From positions 1-5,772 of the forward strand of contig CALBLB010000176.1 in NCBI GenBank assembly GCA_937896115.1: 5,772 nt of DNA. The letters are read 5' to 3'. The stretch comes from an uncultured Succinatimonas sp. (GTDB lineage Bacteria > Pseudomonadota > Gammaproteobacteria > Enterobacterales > Succinivibrionaceae). The translations under genes were made by a program, and so were the position numbers. The notes under the pieces were generated by a model. The model worked only from the letters and a program-made list of their open reading frames with translations. It did no database searches and was not told the origin of the DNA. Positions 5,607-5,772 of this stretch are shown one piece after another (within the stretch, counting starts at the first letter, position 1; each line of letters begins with the position of its first letter).

Positions 5607-5772
5607 CATCCTGTCAAAAATTTTCTGATCACTCCTTAGACCTTAGAGTAAATTGAGGAAAACCCAACCACCCATTTAAAAATTTAATGTAGATCACATT
5701 TCTAAATTTAGATTGCAATTAGCTAACCTTTTGAAAATCAGGAATTAAATTCAAAAAAGCGTCGTTTTTAGG
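5607..5772. other. Non-coding right edge
   Basis: No open frame with a family signature or ribosome binding site is seen here. The DNA is AT-rich. A short direct repeat TTAGA occurs at 5636-5647. The last 20 nt, six A then GCGTCG then TTTTT, resemble the left half of the clpB terminator (A-tract, CCGTCG, TTTT) and may be a hairpin cut by the window edge. If so, the next gene to the right would be convergent with bamD or end here, but this is speculative. Confidence 0.35.

Noticed and set aside
5683..5698. CRP-type site with a good TCACA right half
   Set aside because: The left half TTTAA matches TGTGA at only three of five positions, and no target gene is visible in the window.

Overview
The window holds a conserved gammaproteobacterial core-genome neighbourhood: bamD (yfiO) on the plus strand, divergent from a minus-strand series rluD, pgeF (yfiH) and clpB. 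This order is the one known from Escherichia coli and its relatives, and all four products read as clear gammaproteobacterial family members. Intergenic DNA is AT-rich and the genes are of moderate GC, so a low-GC gammaproteobacterium outside the Enterobacteriaceae is likely. A Succinivibrionaceae/Aeromonadales-type organism is a guess that the sequence does not settle.

Layout from left to right. Positions 1-154 are AT-rich and non-coding, with a hairpin (72-98) and a bidirectional intrinsic terminator (97-127) behind clpB. Positions 155-2735 (minus) hold clpB, the ATP-dependent disaggregase, broken by a frameshift at about 854. Both halves are otherwise well conserved. The lesion looks like an 11-nt deletion between the Walker A and Walker B motifs of the second ATPase domain. 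Positions 2736-2813 hold a strong ribosome binding site and a near-consensus sigma-32 heat-shock promoter for clpB. Positions 2814-3009 are intergenic and contain a GC-rich element with alternative pairings (2908-2970). pgeF (3010-3750) overlaps rluD (3740-4711) by 11 nt, so the two form a translationally coupled operon. Positions 4712-4823 are the divergent rluD/bamD control region, with back-to-back -10 elements and a perfect 15-nt palindrome. bamD (4824-5573, plus) ends in a textbook terminator (5582-5606). The last 166 nt hold no gene; their final bases look like the left half of another terminator hairpin.

The genes are housekeeping genes with separate jobs. BamD is a lipoprotein of the outer-membrane beta-barrel assembly machine. 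RluD makes pseudouridines in helix 69 of 23S rRNA. PgeF is a peptidoglycan-editing factor of the laccase-domain family. ClpB works with DnaK to rescue aggregated protein after heat shock. No defence system, mobile element, CRISPR array, tRNA or rRNA is visible, and I found no new multi-gene system. The most notable observation is the disrupted clpB with intact heat-shock signals, which is either a very recent mutation or an assembly/sequencing error.
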